Assembly (NCBI RefSeq): GCF_900637555.1
Contig: NZ_LR134378.1
Coordinates: 878,001-942,000 of the forward strand
DNA: 64,000 nt
Source of the DNA: Lautropia mirabilis
GTDB taxonomy: Bacteria > Pseudomonadota > Gammaproteobacteria > Burkholderiales > Burkholderiaceae_E
Direction: 5' to 3'
Translations under genes and position numbers: made by a program
Part shown: piece after piece, positions 7,936-17,433 of the stretch
How positions within the stretch are numbered: position 1 is the first letter of the stretch
Layout: the number at the start of each line of letters is the position of its first letter
The notes under the pieces: model-generated
What the model was told of the DNA's origin: nothing
What the model saw: the letters and a program-made list of their open reading frames with translations, nothing else
Database searches by the model: none

Positions 7936-9252
7936 ATGCTTTTTGCCATTCAGTTTGCCGTTGTCCTGCTGTGCATCCTCATCGGTGCGCAGGTGGGAGG
8001 CATCGGACTGGGCGTGTTCGGGGGTATCGGCCTGGCCGTGATGGCCTTCGGTTTCCATATCCAGCCCACCAGTCCCCCCATCGACGTGATGATGATGATC
8101 ATGGCGGTGGTCTCGGCCGCGGCAGCCATGCAGGCGGCTGGCGGCCTGGACTATCTGGTGCGGGTCGCCACGCGGGTGCTGCATCGCAATCCGCGCTACA
8201 TCACGTTCATTGCACCGGCGGTCACCTATGCCTTCACGGTGGTGGCCGGTACCGGTCACGTGGCCTACTCGGTGCTGCCGGTCATTGCCGAGGTCAGTCG
8301 TCGCAATGGCATCCGGCCCGAGCGGCCGCTGTCGATGGCGGTGATCGCCTCGCAGTTCGCCATCGTGGCCAGTCCGGTGGCGGCCGCGGTGGTTTCGGTC
8401 GTGCACTACCTTGAGCCGCAGCACATCACGCTGATCGACGTGCTGAAGGTGACGGTGCCCTCCACCATCCTGGGCATCGGCCTGGCCTGCGTGTTCGTCA
8501 ATCGCATGGGCAAGGAGCTGGCCGATGATCCGGGTTATCAGCAGCGGCTGAAGGATCCGGAGTACGTGAAGCTGAATGCGGTGGAGGCGGTGGCCGAGGA
8601 TGCTCCCCTCAAGCCGACGGCGAAGACGTCGGTGCGGATCTTCCTGGCGGCCGCCCTGCTGGTGGTGCTGATGGGGGCGTTCAAGTGGCTGCGGCCGGTA
8701 TTCGGCGGCGAGCACATGGGCATGGCGCACACCATCGAGATCGTGATGCTGTCGGCAGCCGCGCTCATCATCCTGGTCTGCAAGCCCGATGGCAACGAGA
8801 TCACGCAGGGCAGCGTCTTCCATGCCGGCATGCGGGCGGTGATCGCGGTGTTCGGGGTGGCCTGGATGGGTGACACGCTGATGCAGGCGCATCTGCCGGA
8901 GCTGAAGGCGGCGGTTTCGTCGCTGGTGGAGACAGCGCCATGGACCTTCGCATTTGCACTCTTCGTGCTGTCGGTGCTGGTCAACAGTCAGGGAGCCACG
9001 GTGACCACGCTCTTTCCGGTGGGCATCGCACTGGGGGTGCCTGCACCGATCCTGATCGGCACGCTGGTGGCGGTCAACGGCTACTTCTTCATTCCCAACT
9101 ACGGGCCGATCATCGCGTCGATCGACTTCGACACCACGGGAACCACGCGCATCGGGCGCTACATCTTCAACCACAGCTTCATGCTGCCGGGCCTGCTCAG
9201 CATGGCGTTCTCGCTGGCGCTGGGGCTGCTGTTCGCGCAGATGTTCTTCTGA
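7936..9252 (+). CDS. dcuB: Anaerobic C4-dicarboxylate transporter, DcuA/DcuB family (DcuB-like)
   Basis: 438 residues, close to the 433-446 of the E. coli Dcu carriers, with about a dozen hydrophobic segments. These inner-membrane carriers exchange fumarate, malate or aspartate for succinate during anaerobic growth. Family stretches are clear: [71 protein letters not shown] and [20 protein letters not shown]. The N-terminus (MLFAIQ...) and RPERP resemble DcuB more than DcuA. The start at 7936 has GGGAG 6-7 bases upstream. It stands alone on the plus strand. The nearby Crp/Fnr-type gene is a candidate regulator by proximity only. Confidence 0.9.
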   Translation: MLFAIQFAVVLLCILIGAQVGGIGLGVFGGIGLAVMAFGFHIQPTSPPIDVMMMIMAVVSAAAAMQAAGGLDYLVRVATRVLHRNPRYITFIAPAVTYAFTVVAGTGHVAYSVLPVIAEVSRRNGIRPERPLSMAVIASQFAIVASPVAAAVVSVVHYLEPQHITLIDVLKVTVPSTILGIGLACVFVNRMGKELADDPGYQQRLKDPEYVKLNAVEAVAEDAPLKPTAKTSVRIFLAAALLVVLMGAFKWLRPVFGGEHMGMAHTIEIVMLSAAALIILVCKPDGNEITQGSVFHAGMRAVIAVFGVAWMGDTLMQAHLPELKAAVSSLVETAPWTFAFALFVLSVLVNSQGATVTTLFPVGIALGVPAPILIGTLVAVNGYFFIPNYGPIIASIDFDTTGTTRIGRYIFNHSFMLPGLLSMAFSLALGLLFAQMFF

Positions 9253-9260
9253 TGACCTCA

Positions 9261-9295
9261 TGCCCGGCCGGACCCGTGACAGGGGCCGGCCGGCA
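9261..9295. terminator. Hairpin between convergent genes
   Basis: A near-perfect stem (TGCC-GGCCGG-CCC against GGG-CCGGCCGGCA with one bulge and one mismatch, loop GTGACA) lies between the convergent genes ending at 9252 and 9307. It probably acts as a shared terminator, although no strong T-run follows on either strand. Confidence 0.45.
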
Positions 9296-9306
9296 TTCCT
9301 TCCAGG

Positions 9307-9972
9307 TCAGAGCAGGTTGTCCAGCTCGGCCTGGCTGATGCCGCACACCTGGCGCGCAAAGTGCATGGGTTGCGAGAACAGCATGCTGGAGGGCAGCAGG
9401 CGCTGCTCGCCGTCGTCCTGGATGACGAAGCCGGGCACGCCACGGGCCGACAGCTCGTTCATGAGCGTGCAGGCCCGGCCGATGCGCTGGTTGGTGGCGG
9501 CATGCAGTTCGGGTGTGGCCGCCTGAAGCCGTGTAGCTGCATCGCACAGTCCGAGGCTGCGCAGCAATTCGCACAGGGTGGCCAGCTCGGTGATGTTGCA
9601 TCCATCCACGTAACGTGCGCGCTGGATGCGCTGCAGCGCCTCGAATTCCCGCTGGGGCTGGGTCTGGGCCACGGCCGTGAGTGCCAGTGTGGCGGCAGTG
9701 CTGTCCATGGGCTGGTGGAGATTGCACAGCACCTGGTCTCGGTAGGTCAGGCTGAAGATCTGGCCGGTGATCTCCTCGATGCGCTGGTCGTTGGTCCAGG
9801 CGTGGCTGGCCAGACTCATGTCCATGGGGCGTGCGCCGTGGCCGGCAAACAGGCCGGTGGGCAGCAGCTCCAGCCCGACCCCGGTGCTTTCGACGATGCT
9901 GGCCAGTGCCGGGCTGGCGCCGTAACACCAGCCGCAAAGCGGGTCGAAGAGGTAGGTCAGGGTCTTGCTCAT
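9307..9972 (-). CDS. DsbA-family (thioredoxin-fold) protein
   Basis: 221 residues with a CGWC redox motif at residues 13-16 (DPLCGWCYGASPA) and a cis-proline loop GVPGFVI near residue 185. This arrangement matches the cytoplasmic DsbA-like/FrnE-like group rather than periplasmic DsbA, because no signal peptide precedes the motif. Members act as thiol-disulphide oxidoreductases or isomerases of mostly unknown substrate. It is the third gene of a same-strand run: diflavin reductase, truncated haemoglobin, this gene. The gap to the globin gene is 134 bases, so co-transcription is possible but not certain. No good Shine-Dalgarno precedes the start. Confidence 0.85.
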   Translation of the reverse strand: MSKTLTYLFDPLCGWCYGASPALASIVESTGVGLELLPTGLFAGHGARPMDMSLASHAWTNDQRIEEITGQIFSLTYRDQVLCNLHQPMDSTAATLALTAVAQTQPQREFEALQRIQRARYVDGCNITELATLCELLRSLGLCDAATRLQAATPELHAATNQRIGRACTLMNELSARGVPGFVIQDDGEQRLLPSSMLFSQPMHFARQVCGISQAELDNLL

Positions 9973-10106
9973 GCCACGGCACCGTGCCTTGCCAGCGAGA
10001 GATCCGGCTGCAAATCATCAGGAAACAGCCGAGGATTCTGGTGCGCTGCGGAAAACCGCGCAGGAATGGGCGAGGTGCTAGTGGTGGTATTGTGTACTAG
10101 TGTTGC

Positions 10107-10505
10107 TCAAACTGACAGAAGTGTGGGCTCTTTGTCGGGGAAGTTGCCCATCTGGTAGCCCAGCCACAGGCGTTGTGCGATCCGGGCAGCCATTTCGTTG
10201 GCCTGGGCGGCCATGACCTGGTTGGGGTGTTCGGTCAGGCTTTCGGCAAAGAGCGACAGCCAGCGCTTGAAGAGATCGGCGTCCAGATCGGGCAGGGCGA
10301 TGTGCTTGGGCATGGGGGCGCCTTCGAAGCGGCCGGTGCGGCGCAAGAGGCTGGACCAGAAGTCCACCATTTTCACAAGGTGCGGGTCCCAGTCATCGAT
10401 GTGACGGTCGAAGACCGGCCCCAGGATCTCGTCACTACGGATGCGGTCATAGAAGGTGTAGACCATCCGGGAGATGTCTTCTTCGGTGCAGATGTCGGCG
10501 GCCAT
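10107..10505 (-). CDS. Group III truncated haemoglobin
   Basis: 132 residues from the ATG at 10505 (MAADICTEED). The open frame extends 32 codons further upstream but without family resemblance. The signature FYDRIRSDEILGPVF is followed by DPHLVKMVDFWSSLL and GRFEGAPMPKHIAL. Expected haem-pocket residues are visible: Tyr19 (B10), His42 (E7), the proximal His68 (F8) and Trp82 (G8), the same set as Campylobacter Ctb. Such globins bind O2 and NO and are linked to nitrosative stress or oxygen handling in the cytoplasm. The gene lies 108 bases downstream of a diflavin reductase on the same strand, which could supply electrons. Confidence 0.93.
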   Translation of the reverse strand: MAADICTEEDISRMVYTFYDRIRSDEILGPVFDRHIDDWDPHLVKMVDFWSSLLRRTGRFEGAPMPKHIALPDLDADLFKRWLSLFAESLTEHPNQVMAAQANEMAARIAQRLWLGYQMGNFPDKEPTLLSV

Positions 10506-10613
10506 GGTGCGGTGCAAAGGCGAAATGGACGGGGCGCCATTGTGGCACCTTCCGGGCAGGTCCGGAAACGGTCGCCGATGGGTGGGGATGCACCCACCCA
10601 CCGGCCGTGAGGG

Positions 10614-12158
10614 TCAGTAAAGCTCCAGGTGCACCCGGCCTTCGCGCTGCATCAGTTTCCACCAGCGGTCATTGGCAGGCAGGCGGTCACTGTTGGCCAT
10701 CAGGGTGTCGAAGGCCTGGGCCACGGCCTCCTCCAGGTGGGCCTTGTTGCCGCAGACGTAGACGTGGGCGCCTTTTTCCAGCATCGGCCGCAGGCGCTCG
10801 GCATGGTCGGCGATGGCGTTCTGGACATAGTATTTCTCGGCCCCGTCGCGCGAGAAGGCGGTGATCAGCTCGCCCAGCACGCCTTCCTGCTGTATGGCCT
10901 CCAGTTCTTCCTGATAGAGGAAGTCCTCGGCACGGCGTTTCTCGCCGAAGATCAGGCAGTTCTCGCGTTTCACGCCGCTGGCCTGCATCTCGCGCAGCAG
11001 GCCCATCAGCGGGGCGATGCCGGTGCCGGTACCAATGAGGATCAGCGGGGTGTCGGCGCTGCCCGCCAGGTGAAAGCCCGGGTTGGAGCGGCAGTAGATG
11101 CGGAACGGTCCCTCATGCGTGAGCAGGAAGCGCGTGGCGGTCCCCCGGTGCCGGCGGCCCTTGCGCTCGTAGTCCACCTCGCGCACGCACAGGTCGATGT
11201 GGCCCGCCGCACCGTGCGAGGCTATGGAGTAGGCGCGGATGAGGCACGGCGAGAGCAGCTTGGCCAGCTCGGCCAGCGGCACGCTCTGGGGGCTGCAGAA
11301 GTCCTGCAGGATGTCCAGGATGTCGGCGCCCCACAGGTACTCTTCCAGGGCCTTGCGGTTCTTGAACTTCAGCAGCTCCTTCAGTTCCTCGCTGCTGGTG
11401 AGCTTGCCCAGGTCGCGCAGCACGCCCTTGCTGATCTGCCGCAGCTCCTTGTGGCGAAGCAGCGCGGTGGCATCGAACGATCCGTAGTACTTGGCCAGTG
11501 CGCCCAGCAGCTGGGGATCGTTCTCGGCCATCACGTACACGGTGTCGCCGGCACGCCAGACCATGCCGCTGTCGGTGGTGTCCAGGCGCAGATGGTAGGC
11601 CGCCGGGCGGCTGGTGCTCAGCGCCCGGCGCTCCAGCAGCTTCGCCTCGTAGGCCGAGCCTGCACCGTAGGCCCTGACCTGCAGGTGCAGGGCCTTGCCG
11701 GCTTCGGCGTCACCGTTCAGGACCTTGCCCACCACGGGCAGCCACTGGGCAAAGAACTGCTGGAAGTTGCTGTCGGCATCGACGCGGTTGATGAGGGCGG
11801 TGGCACCACGGGCCTGCAGCAGCTCGTCCAGCTGCCGGGTGAAGCCGCAGAAGTGCGGGTAGGCGGTGTCGCCCAGCCCGAAGATGGCGTAGCGCAGCCC
11901 GGCCAGCGAATCGGTCTTCTGGATCAGTGCCAGGAAGGCCTCCGCATTGGAGGGCGGCTCCCCGTCGCCGAACTGCGAGGAGATGATGAACAGCGGGTTC
12001 CCGTCCTGCAGCATGCCGGGCGAGATTTCGTTCAGGGTGAGGACCTGGGGGGAGAAGGGCTGCAGGGCAGGGTCGGCGGCCAGCTGCTGGGCCAGAGCGC
12101 GGGCATTGCCCGACTCCGACCCATAGCCGATCACCACGCGGTGGGCGATGGCGTTCAT
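10614..12158 (-). CDS. CysJ-like diflavin reductase (FMN/FAD/NADPH)
   Basis: 514 residues from the ATG at 12158. An N-terminal flavodoxin domain (GYGSESGNA near residue 12, SSQFGDGEPPSNAE, IFGLGDTAYPHFCG) is followed by an FAD-binding ferredoxin-reductase-like part (RAYSIAS, GTATRFLL) and an NADP-binding domain (GTGTGIAPLMGLL, VYVCGNKAHLEEAV). It ends with HLELY, an aromatic terminus as in CysJ. The family passes electrons from NADPH to haem proteins, such as the sulfite reductase haemoprotein CysI. No cysI is visible here, and the neighbour is a truncated haemoglobin. The region upstream of 12158 is open but lacks the fold, so the later start is used. Confidence 0.88.
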   Translation of the reverse strand: MNAIAHRVVIGYGSESGNARALAQQLAADPALQPFSPQVLTLNEISPGMLQDGNPLFIISSQFGDGEPPSNAEAFLALIQKTDSLAGLRYAIFGLGDTAYPHFCGFTRQLDELLQARGATALINRVDADSNFQQFFAQWLPVVGKVLNGDAEAGKALHLQVRAYGAGSAYEAKLLERRALSTSRPAAYHLRLDTTDSGMVWRAGDTVYVMAENDPQLLGALAKYYGSFDATALLRHKELRQISKGVLRDLGKLTSSEELKELLKFKNRKALEEYLWGADILDILQDFCSPQSVPLAELAKLLSPCLIRAYSIASHGAAGHIDLCVREVDYERKGRRHRGTATRFLLTHEGPFRIYCRSNPGFHLAGSADTPLILIGTGTGIAPLMGLLREMQASGVKRENCLIFGEKRRAEDFLYQEELEAIQQEGVLGELITAFSRDGAEKYYVQNAIADHAERLRPMLEKGAHVYVCGNKAHLEEAVAQAFDTLMANSDRLPANDRWWKLMQREGRVHLELY

Positions 12159-12601
12159 GTGTCTTGGTTGGGTGAGACGAGCGGGGTATCCCCCATGCCC
12201 CGGCAGGGTAGCTTGGGCAGGGCGCAGTGACGTGCCCGGCGTGGCGGGCCCCACGAGTGCCTCGCACCACGGGTGCGTCACATGGCAGGGCCGGTGTGCG
12301 GGTTGACCCCAAGGCACGTCCGGGCGCGTATCAGGGAGATAATTCCCGATGGATTTTATCAGGCGATGGGTTGACCAGACTGACCGCCTTGCGCGGTCAT
12401 TTCCCGGTACGGTTGCACCGCCGGGGAGGGTGTCTGGCAGAATCCATCGCCTTTGCAGGCCTGCCGGGTGATCGTCGGTGCGAGGCAGACCTGCCTGTTT
12501 GCCGCCCCATCGGGTCCGCGGCGTGTCGCCGCGCGCCTTCGACACGCTGCCGGGCAGGGATTCCCCGTGCCGGCCCATGGCTCTTCTGGAGATAGCAGGA
12601 C
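12159..12601. other. Divergent intergenic region between two flavin-dependent reductases
   Basis: About 440 bases separate the minus-strand diflavin reductase from the plus-strand flavin reductase. It must hold both promoters. A 7-bp inverted repeat TGACCGC-N5-GCGGTCA lies at 12381-12399, and a weaker one (TCAGGGA...TTCCCGA) near 12331-12350. Either could be an operator or a simple hairpin. No confident -35/-10 pair is seen. Confidence 0.35.
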
Positions 12602-13642
12602 ATGACGACAAACCCCGCGGCACAGGCTGTTGCCGCCCCGCAGAATGGTCAGAGCAACGGACAGGCTGCCGGCGCGGCGCAGCGTGCGGGGGCGGGTGGC
12701 CAGCCGGTCCCGGTTGCAGAGGCCGTGATCGACCCCCGGAAATTCCGTCGGGCGCTGGGCAACTTCGCCACCGGCGTCACGGTCATGACGGCCAGCGCCG
12801 ACGGTCGGAAGGTCGGGGTCACCGCCAACAGCTTCAACTCGGTGTCGCTCGATCCGCCGCTCATCCTCTGGAGCATCGACAAGCGTTCGGGCAGCTACCC
12901 GGTCTTTGCGCAGGCCTCGCACTTCGCCGTCAACGTGCTGGCGGTGGGCCAGATCGCCCTGTCCAACCAGTTCGCCCGCCCCGGCGACGACCGCTACGCG
13001 GGGGTACCGCACCGGTCCGGTGTCGGCGGTTCCATCCTGCTGGAAAACACCGCGGCCAGCTTCCAGTGCGAGAAGCACCAGATCATCGACGGGGGCGACC
13101 ACTGGATCATGATCGGCAAGGTGGTGGCCTACGACGACAACGGGCGCGATCCGCTGCTCTACCACCAGGGCGCCTATTCCATGGTGCTGCCGCATCCGGA
13201 GCTGGAAGAGCGGGAAGAGGTGAATGCCCCGCGCACCGAGTTCCACAGCCGCCTGGTGGACAACTACTTCTATCTGATGAGCCAGGCGATGCGTGCCCAT
13301 CAGGAAGCCTGTCAGCCTGAGCGCCGGCAGGGTGGGTGGAGTGCAGGCGAGTCACGCGTGCTGCTGGTCCTGGATGCTGACCAGCCAGTCGATCTGGCCA
13401 CGGTGGTGCACCAGGCCGTCATGCCGGCGCGCGAAGTCGAGCCGGTGCTGCGCCTGTTGCGTGAGCGGGGCCTGGTCCGGCAGGAGGGCAGCGGTTTCGT
13501 GCTGACCCCCGAGGGGCATCGTCAGGCGCAGGCCGTCTGGGACATGGCCCGCCGTCAGCAGGACAGGGTGTTTGCGCCCTTCTCGGACGAAGAAAAGGCG
13601 CTGTTCGCCGACATGCTGAAGCGGGTCATCGTGCGCTGCTGA
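12602..13642 (+). CDS. Flavin reductase with C-terminal MarR-like domain (HPA hydroxylase reductase type)
   Basis: 346 residues. After an alanine/glutamine-rich N-terminus, residues about 45-200 form a flavin-reductase-like FMN-binding domain (FRRALGNFATGVTVMTA, GVTANSFNSVSLDPPLILWSI, FAVNVLAVGQ, NTAASFQCEKHQIIDGGDHWIMIGKV). Residues about 255-346 resemble a MarR-type winged helix (VLLVLDADQPVDLATVVHQAV, LLRERGLVRQEGSGFVLTPEG). This fusion is known from the reductase component (C1) of p-hydroxyphenylacetate 3-hydroxylase, where the tail is autoinhibitory and senses substrate. The following gene is an HpaR-type regulator, supporting that assignment. The oxygenase component is not in the window. 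The start is preceded by GGAG about 10 bases away. Confidence 0.85.
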   Translation: MTTNPAAQAVAAPQNGQSNGQAAGAAQRAGAGGQPVPVAEAVIDPRKFRRALGNFATGVTVMTASADGRKVGVTANSFNSVSLDPPLILWSIDKRSGSYPVFAQASHFAVNVLAVGQIALSNQFARPGDDRYAGVPHRSGVGGSILLENTAASFQCEKHQIIDGGDHWIMIGKVVAYDDNGRDPLLYHQGAYSMVLPHPELEEREEVNAPRTEFHSRLVDNYFYLMSQAMRAHQEACQPERRQGGWSAGESRVLLVLDADQPVDLATVVHQAVMPAREVEPVLRLLRERGLVRQEGSGFVLTPEGHRQAQAVWDMARRQQDRVFAPFSDEEKALFADMLKRVIVRC

Positions 13643-13807
13643 GGCAGCCCGTTGCCCGTCCCCGACGGTCCAGACGATGGATTCGATGTGAAAAATTCCC
13701 GAACGGGATATTTCTTTTCCTGGAAAACGGCCTGTATCCGGCCCTTCGGAGCGGGAAAGCGATTGGTTATCTCCACCCGATCGCGCGGTCTGGGGTATCC
13801 TGCCGGT

Positions 13808-13834
13808 ATTGTTCAGATGACATGTTTTGACAAT
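13808..13834. promoter_or_regulatory. Candidate HpaR operator
   Basis: The half-sites ATTGT (13808-13812) and ACAAT (13830-13834) form an imperfect inverted repeat ending 4 bases before the hpaR start codon. MarR-family regulators commonly bind such AT-rich palindromes over their own promoter. The assignment rests on position and symmetry alone. Confidence 0.3.
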
Positions 13835-13838
13835 CCCC

Positions 13839-14459
13839 ATGGATATGGACGCATTCACATCGACCGTTGCGCTGCCGGATGCCAGTGTTGATGCCGGCAC
13901 CCATCCCTTCTCGGTGCTTGATGCACAGCCTCTGCCCGAGGGGGAGCGGCACGCCCTGAAGCCCCGGACGATCCGCCTGACGCCGACACGCGCGCCCGAT
14001 CCTCCCATTCCCGCGCCGGATATCGCCGCGCCGCCGCCCGTCACCGTGCGTCCCTCTCTCACGATGGCGCTGCTGCAGGCTCGGGAATCGGCCATGCTCT
14101 TTTTCCGGCCGTCGCTCAACCGGCATGGACTCACCGAGCAGCAATGGCGGATCATTCGTGTGCTGCGCCGCTACGGCGAGCTGGAAAGTCACCAGCTGGC
14201 CGAGCTGGTCTGCATCCTGAAGCCCAGTATGACGGGTGTGCTCCAGCGCATGGAGCGGGATGGCCTCGTCCAGCGCCGCAAGCCCCGGCATGATCAGCGC
14301 CGCGTCTACGTGAGCCTGAGTCCTGCCGGGCAGACCTGTTTCAACGACATGGTCGATGAGGTCGAGGACGACTACCGGCGCCTGGAAGAGAAATTCGGCA
14401 AGGAGAAAGTCCAGGCGCTGCTGGCGCTGCTCGACGAGCTGAGCGCCACGCAGCCCTGA
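13839..14459 (+). CDS. hpaR: MarR-family regulator, HpaR-like (homoprotocatechuate pathway repressor)
   Basis: 206 residues from the ATG at 13839. A TTG at 13827 and an internal ATG at 13845 are alternatives. The first 65 residues are an unusual proline-rich extension. The rest matches HpaR: LTMALLQARESAMLFFRPSLNRHGLTEQQWRIIRVL, then LESHQLAELVCILKPSMTGVLQRMERDGLVQRRK and the wing DQRRVYVSLSPAG. HpaR represses 4-hydroxyphenylacetate/homoprotocatechuate meta-cleavage genes. Here it follows the MarR-fused flavin reductase by 196 bases, but none of the ring-cleavage genes are in the window. Confidence 0.8.
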   Translation: MDMDAFTSTVALPDASVDAGTHPFSVLDAQPLPEGERHALKPRTIRLTPTRAPDPPIPAPDIAAPPPVTVRPSLTMALLQARESAMLFFRPSLNRHGLTEQQWRIIRVLRRYGELESHQLAELVCILKPSMTGVLQRMERDGLVQRRKPRHDQRRVYVSLSPAGQTCFNDMVDEVEDDYRRLEEKFGKEKVQALLALLDELSATQP

Positions 14460-14466
14460 ATGCCCG

Positions 14467-15396
14467 TCAGGGCCACTGCATCTCGCCCATGGCCACCCTG
14501 GCGCTCAGGTCCAGGGACCCTTCGCCGGCCAGGTGGGGGTAGCGAGCCTTCATGGCCGAGATCAGCTCGGTCGAGTTGGTGGCCTTGGCGGTTTCCTCGT
14601 CGAATGCGCGGATGTAGTCACCGGTGAACTGAACGGCCCTCAGGTCCAGCGCACTGCCCGGCGCATAGTGCCCGGGGATCACCACGGACGGGTTCAGCGC
14701 CTGGATGCGGTCCAGTGTGGTCAGCCAGTCCGCATGCGATTGCGGCGTCTGCGTGTCCGCCATCCAGACGTGCTCTCCGGCCACCACGGGAATGCCGCCG
14801 GCTACCACGCGGATCGACGGGATCCAGACGAAGGTGCGGTCTGGTGTGGGGCCGTCCAGGCCCACCACCTGCAGCGTCTGCCCTTCCAGCTTCAGGCGGT
14901 CACCGTCCAGCGGCTCCGGAATGATGATGTCCTTGGGCGCGTTCTCGCCCAGCTGTGGCCCCCAGACCTTCAGCTTGATGTCCTTGTTCTGCTCGATGGC
15001 GGCGACGGTCTGCGGCGTGGCCACGATCCGCGCTTCGGGGAACTCGCCCTTCAGCGTATCCAGCCCGAAGTAGTAGTCCGGATCGGAATGGCTGATATAG
15101 ATGGCCACGAGCCTCTTGCCGCTGGCCTTGATCTGCGCCGCCAGCTTACGGGCATCCTCGGCCGAGAACTGCGCGTCGATCAGGATGGCGTCCTTCCTGC
15201 CTTGCACCAGGGTGGACGACACGGCAAAGATGGCTTCCTCGCCCGGGTTGTAGGTCTGGATCGTCAGCGGGGCCTCGGCCATTTCCTTCACGCTGGTGGC
15301 AGGCGTCGTGTCGGCGGTGCTGGGCAGAAGGCTGCAGCCTGCCAAGGCAAAGGCCAGCGCCAGAGCGCTGGCAACCAGGGTCTTGGGGGTGTTCAT
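14467..15396 (-). CDS. Metallo-beta-lactamase-fold lipoprotein with altered metal motif
   Basis: 309 residues. A lipoprotein signal peptide (ALALAFALAGC, lipobox Cys21) predicts a lipid-anchored envelope protein. The fold is recognisable from AILIDAQFSAEDARKLAAQI, VAIYISHSDPDYYFG and the later VVIPGHYAPG. The canonical HxHxDH zinc motif is replaced by H-S-D-P-D-Y, so at least one usual metal ligand is lost and the metal content may differ. The start at 15396 (MNTPKT) is chosen because it puts the signal peptide at the N-terminus. The gene converges with hpaR, with only 7 bases between the stops. Substrate unknown. Confidence 0.8.
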   Translation of the reverse strand: MNTPKTLVASALALAFALAGCSLLPSTADTTPATSVKEMAEAPLTIQTYNPGEEAIFAVSSTLVQGRKDAILIDAQFSAEDARKLAAQIKASGKRLVAIYISHSDPDYYFGLDTLKGEFPEARIVATPQTVAAIEQNKDIKLKVWGPQLGENAPKDIIIPEPLDGDRLKLEGQTLQVVGLDGPTPDRTFVWIPSIRVVAGGIPVVAGEHVWMADTQTPQSHADWLTTLDRIQALNPSVVIPGHYAPGSALDLRAVQFTGDYIRAFDEETAKATNSTELISAMKARYPHLAGEGSLDLSARVAMGEMQWP

Positions 15397-15703
15397 GGGG
15401 CGGATTCCAAAGATGTCTGTCGAATGGGCAACGCTGATCTTGCCAGAATGAGCCGGCGCGGAACAGCATGCCGGGCGCACGGCGCGTCACCAGGCAACCG
15501 GGTCGTGGTACCTGGGCGTTCTGTCCGTGACGGCAAGTGCAGTGGGGGGGGCGGATGCCGTTGAACGTATGCAGTACGCGACGTTTGAACGGGAAGTGCG
15601 GCAGCCATGCGCACAGAAGCCGGTTTTGCCCTATCATCACACCCTTGTGGACCTATCCGCGCGAGCGCAGATCGGGTGCTGATGATGGAACTTCGCCACC
15701 CCC
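15397..15703. other. Intergenic region between the lipoprotein gene and the tRNA-Thr promoter
   Basis: About 300 bases with no convincing gene. It should hold the lipoprotein-gene promoter on the minus strand, but I could not place it. Confidence 0.35.
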
Positions 15704-15732
15704 TTGCATCGCAGAGAAAAAGTCTTCATAAT
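15704..15732 (+). promoter_or_regulatory. Candidate promoter for tRNA-Thr/tuf/tRNA-Trp/secE
   Basis: TTGCAT (15704-15709) and CATAAT (15727-15732) are 17 bases apart, about 126 bases before tRNA-Thr. The -10 box matches 5 of 6 consensus positions and the -35 box only 3, so this is a reasonable but unproven promoter. Confidence 0.5.
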
Positions 15733-15858
15733 GTCCCATTGACCGGACAGGCACACAGCGGTTTGGTTGCAAGGGCGGTTCCGTCGTCCTGCAAGCAAGG
15801 CTGAAAGTTCAAGCGTGTCTGACCCTTGCCTGCTTCAGGCAAGGTTGTTGAAGGTCAT

Positions 15859-15933
<75 letters not shown>

Positions 15934-15971
15934 CATATTCCAAGGCGTTGCCGACAATGGCAGCGCGTCAT

Positions 15972-15990
15972 GTCAGGGAGGGTCCCTGAC
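15972..15990 (+). other. Hairpin between tRNA-Thr and tuf
   Basis: GTCAGGGA and TCCCTGAC form a perfect 8-bp stem with a 3-base loop between the tRNA and the tuf start. No T-run follows. A processing site that separates tRNA from mRNA is a possible role. Confidence 0.4.
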
Positions 15991-16042
15991 GGATCCCGGG
16001 TCGGTCGGCCACTCCCCACCCAGACATCAGGAGTCTCCAGTT

Positions 16043-17233
<1,191 letters not shown>

Positions 17234-17255
17234 TACCAAGGATTGAAGGAAACGT

Positions 17256-17331
17256 AGGGGCATAGCTCAACTGGCAGAGCGTTGGTCTCCAAAACCAAAG
17301 GTTGGGGGTTCGATTCCCTCTGCCCCTGCCA
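17256..17331 (+). tRNA. tRNA-Trp (CCA)
   Basis: 76 nt with encoded CCA. The acceptor AGGGGCA pairs with TGCCCCT, the anticodon loop carries CCA (GGTCTCCAAAACC), and the T-arm reads GGGTTCGATTCCC. It lies between tuf and secE, the standard betaproteobacterial position. Confidence 0.97.
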
Positions 17332-17350
17332 CTTTTCCTGATGTAGCAAG

Positions 17351-17376
17351 AAAGCCGGGCCGACAAGGCCCGCTTT
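17351..17376 (+). other. Hairpin after tRNA-Trp
   Basis: AAAGCCGGGCC and GGCCCGCTTT pair with one bulged base, 20 bases after tRNA-Trp. Only three Ts end the stem and no T-run follows, so partial termination or RNA processing ahead of secE is more likely than full termination. Confidence 0.4.
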
Positions 17377-17433
17377 CGTCAGAACAAGAGTCATTCATGG
17401 CAGTCGAAGACTGCATATTTCCAGGCTGGATAC

